The translations under genes and the position numbers were made by a program. A stretch of 11,492 nt of DNA, from the NCBI GenBank assembly GCA_030374735.1, contig JASCIV010000835.1, forward strand, positions 1 to 11,492, written 5' to 3'. Shown here one piece after another: positions 7,336 through 11,492 of the stretch. Source of the DNA: Gracilaria caudata. Lineage: Eukaryota; Rhodophyta; Florideophyceae; Gracilariales; Gracilariaceae. The notes beneath the pieces were generated by a model that made no database searches, was not told where the DNA came from, and saw nothing but the letters and a program-made list of their open reading frames with translations. Each line of letters opens with the position of its first letter. Positions within the stretch are counted from its first letter, which is position 1.

Positions 7336-8093
7336 GAGCGCGTAGGACGGAAAAAAGAGTGCAGTTGATGACAGTAATGCAATTCAATCTCACCGAAATC
7401 ATCAAAAAAGTAACGTGTTGTGTGCTTTTGAAAGAGAGATTCTCGATCGTATTGGACTTCTCAGATTGATAGGGTTTTGTTTGTAAGACATGTATGTCTC
7501 ACCATGACAGAAGCCCAAGACGAAAGAATCTTCTTTACTTGGAGAGATTTGTGTCCGCTTAACGAAACATCTCGGAAAAAAGCATGAATTAGGTGGTACA
7601 TATAGGTCTCGGAGAGAAGGAAGAACTCGAAAGCTCTTGATATGTCCGCATACATCGGTGTCAGCTGTGAACGCACTCGATCTCATAAGTCGTATCGCAG
7701 AAGTAAAAGCAAGGTTATTTCCTCGATATCAGTCAAGGTGGTTTTCCTCCTTTTGGTCCAGTGACGAAAGTTTTTCTTCGTATCTACTTCGAGGCTGAAG
7801 CGCGTATCCTCTTCTGTCAAACAGCCAGTTAGAAATGATTACAGCCGTGTTGTAGGCGATAGCGAAAAGTTTCTTTTTAGAAGGCCATCGTCCTAAGAAA
7901 ATGCGATACCTGTTGTTGATGAAGCCTATTCCCCACTCGTTAACCATGCGCTGTTTTTGTATGCACTTATTGTAGAGACTCCTATACATCCAAGATGTGC
8001 TTTCATTTCTTTTGTAGGGCAGTACTAACTCCCCAGATCCCGCAAAGCCCATATCTGCCATGCCATGCTGTCCTTGAGACAGATATGTCTCGG
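7260..8093. repeat. Five-copy near-palindromic motif around GACATATATGTC
   Basis: Five related sites lie in the same orientation on +: GGGACATATATGTCTCG (7260-7276), GGGACAGATGTATGTC (7315-7330), AGACATGTATGTCTC (7486-7500), TACATATAGGTCTCGG (7597-7612) and GAGACAGATATGTCTCGG (8076-8093). The shared core is GACA, about four A/T-rich bases, TGTCTC. Copy 1 contains a perfect 12-bp palindrome. On the - strand copies 1, 3, 4 and 5 can each be read as ETY[M/L]. Copy 5 sits inside transposase B. They could be binding sites, debris of repeated insertions, or remnants of duplicated transposase sequence. Confidence 0.55.
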
Positions 8094-8798
8094 TCTGACG
8101 AAAAACTTTTGAGGATGTGTACATGTCCCAGTCGCTCTCTACACCCTTGTTTGATATTTCCACACGAATGAATCGTCCAAAAAATTACAGAGAACCAACA
8201 AAGACCATGCATGTGCCCTTTTGTTGCCATCATAAGCCCGTTCTTGTTCTTTGTTCTGCTTTGGCCTCCACCGTCTGTGTTTGTTACCGTCTACAGAAAA
8301 CACACATTTGGGAGACGCGATAATGAGACCTTCCATTGATTGGTGTTCGACAGTGTCAGGCCATCGAATTAATTTCGGATCTATATCATCCAAACTACAG
8401 TAAACAGCTTGAAGAGCATGACAAAAGTAGTTTGACACAGTAACTGGAGATACACCATACTTATGACCAATTCTTTCCACTCTAACGCTCCCTTCATTCG
8501 AACCACCAAAAATATCAAGAATCATGAACAACATTTCTTCACTGTTGAGTTATTTTCTTCGCGAGCACCACACTTTACCTACATGCTGATCGCTGACATC
8601 GATTGGAAATTCTAGTCTTTGCGCGCAAAACATGTACAGCGCGTCAAATTTTTCTCGGCTTGTATGAATGGTTTTGTTAAAGAGATCAATATTGGGATCT
8701 ACATTTTTTATGTCATGGTAGACACCATTTTCCACTTTTCTGGCGTACAAGGCTTTGATCCAGTTAGCGAGTTTCTTTGGCCTGGTCCTTAGTCCTCA
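7729..8798 (-). pseudogene. Third Harbinger-like DDE transposase, broken (element B)
   Basis: This is a decayed DDE_Tnp_4-type transposase on the - strand. The N-terminal part (8795-8553) reads GLRTRPKKLANWIKAL and HTSREKFDALYMFCAQRL, then meets an in-frame TAA at 8550-8552. The same frame resumes at once with LNSEEMLFMILDIFGGSNEG and a helix-turn-helix-like YGVSPVTVSNYFCHAL. The catalytic core starts with Asp in CVFSVDGNKHRRWRP (8291-8289). Near 8160 the frame shifts by one base into the rest: SDWDMYTSSKVF, Asp in GMADMGFAGSG (codon 8055-8053), and Glu in MVNEWGIGFINNRYRIFLG (7938-7936). The stop is at 7729. All three catalytic acids survive, so decay is recent or mild. Another in-frame TGA lies at 8796-8798, with open frame beyond it, so the true start may be further right. 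No accessory gene is adjacent. It is a different lineage from A. Confidence 0.78.
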
Positions 8799-9676
8799 GA
8801 ATTTGTGCCACTTGCTAAAGATTGCTGAATGTTTTGGGAGAGTATGAGTCCTTGCTATACAAGCATTTTTGGTGTGCGCTTCTGTTTGGAACATTTGCTC
8901 TAAGAGTAAGAGAAGGAGGATAAGCTTCTCCTCCATGTTTTCAGAAGTAGGAGGCTTTGGAGTCTTCCTGCTCCGTCTGAAAGCTGTTCATGTCGCACTG
9001 CACGAAATAAGGGGCTGCCTTTATTTCAAATTAGGAAACGCGTCAAATTCAAAGGCTTACGTTGCAAGGAGAAAATTCTAAGTTAAAAACGGCTAATGGG
9101 TACTACTTTTTTCGTATGGTTAAAGTTGACGGAACAAACTTTTTATCTTATTACAAATGGCGAAAAATGGGGTGTAACCGGTTAAAGAGACATATTTCAA
9201 TCGTTGCTGAAACCCAAAAGTTTTGGTGGATCAATGTTATGTGGTAAAAGTGATAATACTTAGATAGTTTCTCTTTGTTTGTGTTTTGGACCTCAGAAAA
9301 TCCGATTCTGTACGAAGATCTCAATAGCAATCGAAAATAATTGTGTACGATTAAAGACGGCAGAAGTGCATTCACGAATTGTTATTTAGTCTCGGTCGCA
9401 TTGCAAAAGAAAATACGGTGAGTAGAAATCCAAAATGGTTTGTTGTTTGTAGCTCGATTACGTTGTTCAACGAAAAGCCACAAAGGAGAGAAAACAAGAC
9501 AAGATACTTTTCTTCTACCCTTGTATTTGCGAGGTTGCTCTTTGCCGAGTTTTTCGACGCAAGATCGCCCACAGAGTTGAGAGAAGTCGTTGGAAGGAAT
9601 GGCATGAGCTCAAAAGTCTTCACGCTCTTTAGGATTTGTTTCAAATTTTTAATTAAATTACTTGAAATTATGATGA
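8799..9676. other. Gene-free spacer
   Basis: No convincing gene on either strand. The first 100 bases may hold more of transposase B's N-terminus, because its frame stays open upstream of the TGA at 8796-8798. The rest is AT-rich with short open frames that lack family patterns. Confidence 0.4.
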
Positions 9677-9906
9677 ACCGAATGCGGTTCCCCATACATG
9701 GGGTACCGCAAAAATTATGGGGCGCAGCGCCTGGCCATAAGAGCTATCTTCGGATGTACCTAGCCGCTTCCCGCATCGTGACAATGCTGACTTTTGGTAC
9801 ACCAAAAGCTAACGTTAGGACGAAGCTTGGGTGAAAAGATGGCGGTCATTGGATGTATGCAAGGCATATTTTTGGTGGTTTGGGATTATGGGGAACCCAT
9901 CACGGT
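9677..9906. mobile_element. MITE-like foldback element
   Basis: A perfect 11-bp inverted repeat GGTTCCCCATA (9686-9696) / TATGGGGAACC (9887-9897) extends outward as ATGsGGTTCCCCATA and, with one gap, to ACCG at 9677-9680 and CGGT at 9903-9906. The roughly 230 bp between the ends have no gene but hold nested palindromes: 9685-9710 (13-bp arms, one mismatch pair), GGCGC-a-GCGCC (9721-9731), CTTTTGGT-ac-ACCAAAAG (9791-9808) and CTAACGTTAG (9809-9818). Just outside lies CCCCAAAATTTT-c-GGGG (9908-9924). No target-site duplication is obvious, so boundaries are provisional. Confidence 0.5.
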
Positions 9907-10164
9907 GCCCCAAAATTTTCGGGGGACGAGTCGTAAAACATCACAGGTCGCAGCCGCGAACAAGATGTCTTTGTCGAAGGCTGCTTCGTACGTGCTTCTC
10001 ATCATGTGAAGTCTGGCATCATCCAATATATTTCGACGTCGTCTCAAAATGGGTAACGTTACTTGGTTGTGCCTGTAGAAGATATCTGCGTGCTGTTGAT
10101 CATTAATTGATTCAATACCAACCTTTTTCGAAAGAAAGAATGACAAATTGTGCATAAAAGCCAT
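9886..10164 (-). CDS. Hypothetical open frame ending at foldback element
   Basis: A 92-residue frame starts with ATG at 10164 (MAFMHNLSFFLSKKVGIE), includes an RRRR stretch and LDDARLHMMRSTYEAAFDKD, and ends within the right inverted repeat of the foldback element. It matches no family I recognise. Its last codons are supplied by the repeat, so it could be a gene truncated by that insertion or simply a chance frame. Confidence 0.22.
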   Translation of the reverse strand: MAFMHNLSFFLSKKVGIESINDQQHADIFYRHNQVTLPILRRRRNILDDARLHMMRSTYEAAFDKDILFAAATCDVLRLVPRKFWGTVMGSP

Positions 10165-10274
10165 CGTTCTACTCTTGGAACTTCGTTCGCACCCCCCGTA
10201 GCAAAGGTAATTTTCTTTTTTTCTCTCTGTTTCTGGCTTGCTACGTGAAACTCTAGCGTCTGAACGGTTTTAAC

Positions 10275-10396
10275 ATGAGCAGCGCAACAAGGACGAGCTC
10301 AACTACCGAGCCGCAGGCAGGGAGCAGTGGTTTGGGAGAATCCAGTAATCGCATGGACAAAAATGACAGAAGTCGTAACTGCCCATACTGCGGAAG
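10275..10396 (+). CDS. Putative first exon of small zinc-binding protein
   Basis: ATG 10275 opens a 40-codon reading frame rich in Ser, Thr and Gly (MSSATRTSSTTEPQAGSSGL) that ends NCPYCG followed by a strong donor, GTGAGT (10397-10402). CPYCG is half of a zinc-binding site. A pyrimidine-rich leader precedes the ATG. The expected second half, a His and a Cys, is found in the exon-like block at 10837-10925 (QHKDDCG). Together they would give a C-X2-C...H-X3-C cluster plus a lysine-rich tail. The reading frames do not join with canonical sites, so the model is incomplete. No family can be named. Confidence 0.4.
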
Positions 10397-10836
10397 GTGA
10401 GTTGGAGCAATAACATCGTTTTTGTAACTGATGACCTCTCGTTGAAGTAGGTCGATAAAAATCCAAGTAAGGTGATTATGGTACCGAAAGGGCAGCCCAA
10501 GAAGCCAAAAGGTCTAGTGGCTCTTCAAGAAGTTTGAGTTTTTGGATTTGGCGTATAATTCCAGTTTACATGACGTCTAGCATATCCTTGACTCATTATG
10601 AAGTGTGTCTTCGTCCTAGCAGAGAGTTCTGACTCACTTTAATGCTCGTTCTGTCGCTTGATTTTGTAATGAATTTATGCGTCGATGTCTGAAACTTTTG
10701 AAGGCATTTCAACTTCCCGACTCGTAAGTTCTTTTGTTTTGCACCGTCATTGATATCGGTTCTCTCGACTGTGTTTGCTAATCGTTGAAATTCTTCCCAT
10801 TTGCTGTTTCTCCCGTTCGTGTAATATATTGTTCAG
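10397..10836 (+). other. Putative intron between zinc-protein exons
   Basis: It starts at GTGAGT and ends at either TTCAG (10832-10836) or CTCACAG (10844-10850). Neither acceptor restores the frame of the downstream lysine-rich block: exon 1 ends after two bases of a codon, while the acceptors leave two or zero. A further donor-like GTAAGT lies at 10724, so an unseen middle exon is possible, but the acceptors I tried hit stops. Confidence 0.3.
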
Positions 10837-10925
10837 GTGAATACTCACAGCACAAAGATGATTGCGGAGCGTTGAAGTCGCCGCAGAAGGTGAAAAAACC
10901 TAAGAAATCCAAGAGTAAGAAGTAA
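10837..10925 (+). CDS. Putative terminal exon, zinc half-site and Lys-rich tail
   Basis: The frame ending at TAA 10923-10925 reads EYSQHKDDCGALKSPQ and then a tail of repeated Lys-Lys-Pro and Lys-Ser units (KPKKSKSKK). A His and a Cys spaced HKDDC could complete the CPYCG half-site of the exon at 10275. The lysine tail suggests nucleic-acid binding or nuclear or nucleolar location. It is preceded by two possible acceptors. The frame mismatch with exon 1 may mean a missing micro-exon, a one-base indel, or that the two pieces are unrelated. Confidence 0.35.
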
Positions 10926-11001
10926 ACCCGCCGAAGGAACATCCTACTGCTGGGCCATTTCTCAACTGGTTTTGAGGTTTCTTCATTTCGAACAACCTCC
11001 A

Positions 11002-11244
11002 ATGGTTCTGTTTGTTCTTCTGTTTTTTACGCTCTTGGGCGGTTCTTGGGCAAACGCCCCATCTGAATGCTCAAAAACATGCTTAACCTATATTGTAAAT
11101 GCATTCAACCTATTGCATGTTTTGTCAGACATCGCTCTTAACGGCCTATCAGTCCAGGTGGTATTTAAACCTGCGACAAACAGGAAAGTTCAATTCCCTG
11201 TAGTAGTACTCTCTTTCATGTTCCTCCGCTCTCTCATAACTTAG
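11002..11244 (+). CDS. Hypothetical small secreted-type protein
   Basis: From ATG 11002 the frame encodes a typical-looking signal peptide (MVLFVLLFFTLLGGSWA, likely cleavage before NAPS) followed by a CSKTC motif and about 60 residues without a known domain. If real it would enter the secretory pathway. The 3' third overlaps, on the opposite strand, an open frame with more protein-like composition (11149-11492), so at most one of them may be a gene in that part. No homologue is recognised. Confidence 0.3.
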   Translation: MVLFVLLFFTLLGGSWANAPSECSKTCLTYIVNAFNLLHVLSDIALNGLSVQVVFKPATNRKVQFPVVVLSFMFLRSLIT

Positions 11245-11492
11245 AAAGCGAGATATCACCCCGTCAACTAAGCTCACTTCTTTAACGAGAACCAATAGTT
11301 CTCGAAGACGTTCGATGCTCTCATATTCTGTCCAGTGCTCCAGGTAGAAGTCAAGATCGAATTCATTCAACCTCAGCTCTGAACCACATTTGGATGGGAA
11401 TGATGTCACATCCAGAAATGGAAACGATATTTGAGTGTGGAACAAATCGATAAACGTGCACTTTTGATTCTCACCCATGATCGTATTCACAG
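11149..11492 (-). CDS. Unrecognised protein, partial (runs off window edge)
   Basis: An open frame enters from the right edge and ends at TGA 11149. The 113 visible residues look protein-like: a hydrophobic/aromatic part (CTFIDLFHTQISFPFLD), then acidic helical stretches (LNEFDLDFYLEHWTEYES, RLRELLVLVKEVSLVDG) and a charged C-terminus (YERAEEHEREYYYREL). No family is recognised. A donor-like GGTGAG near 11475 and an acceptor-like TCGCAG near 11168 mean splice structure is possible. The true start is outside the window or absent. It overlaps the + strand signal-peptide frame. Confidence 0.4.
   Translation of the reverse strand, partial: VNTIMGENQKCTFIDLFHTQISFPFLDVTSFPSKCGSELRLNEFDLDFYLEHWTEYESIERLRELLVLVKEVSLVDGVISRFLSYERAEEHEREYYYRELNFPVCRRFKYHLD

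Noticed and set aside
7402..7686. - strand frames with CHGETYMSYKQ and LLSETYMYHL
   Set aside because: The resemblance to each other and to transposase B is limited to the repeated GACATATATGTC-like motif; no wider homology by eye.
9379..9834. 151-codon + strand frame ending in the foldback region
   Set aside because: The last part is made of the palindromic repeat sequence, an antisense frame covers the rest, and no domain is visible.
1..11492. CRISPR arrays, tRNA, rRNA or bacterial operons
   Set aside because: No regularly spaced repeats with unique spacers, no tRNA T-loop/acceptor patterns, no rRNA motifs, and gene structure is eukaryotic.

Overview
The window looks like a transposon-rich stretch of nuclear DNA from a eukaryote. 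The evidence is a GT-AG intron inside a transposase gene, long gene-poor spacers, several decayed DDE transposases, and trihelix (Myb/SANT-like) and coiled-coil accessory proteins of the sort paired with PIF/Harbinger transposons. There is no bacterial operon structure, rRNA or tRNA. The species cannot be named from sequence alone; an alga or an oomycete-like protist would fit the protein style, but that is inference.

Layout. (1) Positions 1-2372 hold a decayed PIF/Harbinger-type module, 'element C'. A transposase N-terminus runs leftward (794 to 370) and is broken off at 370. Divergent from it, across about 530 bp, is a trihelix/coiled-coil accessory gene (1329-2372, + strand) with two in-frame stops. 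(2) Positions 2373-3680 show no convincing gene. (3) Positions 3681-6056 hold 'element A', with the same divergent plan but open reading frames: an apparently complete DDE transposase (4910 to 3681, - strand, one short intron) and a 255-residue accessory protein (5289-6056, + strand). The 378-bp spacer between them carries a three-copy 34-bp tandem repeat. (4) Positions 6057-7016 are non-coding and contain many short palindromes, including one with 10-bp arms. (5) Positions 7260-8798 contain 'element B', a third Harbinger-like transposase (- strand) with an in-frame stop and a frameshift. A near-palindromic motif related to GACATATATGTC recurs five times here. (6) Positions 9677-9906 are a MITE-like foldback of about 230 bp. 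(7) Positions 10275-10925 carry exon-like pieces of a small CPYCG zinc-binding, lysine-tailed protein. Positions 10972-11492 carry two overlapping antisense open frames, one of which leaves the window.

How the parts fit. In PIF/Harbinger elements a DDE nuclease (transposase) works with a second, Myb/SANT-like DNA-binding protein that binds the element ends and brings the nuclease to DNA. Elements A and C both show this two-gene architecture, transcribed away from a shared spacer. A appears intact and C is dead, so at least two insertions of different age are likely. No terminal inverted repeats for A or C could be assigned by eye. I found no convincing novel system beyond this. The most distinctive signals are the repeat-bearing divergent spacer of A, the five-copy GACATATATGTC-like motif, and the palindrome-dense block next to A.
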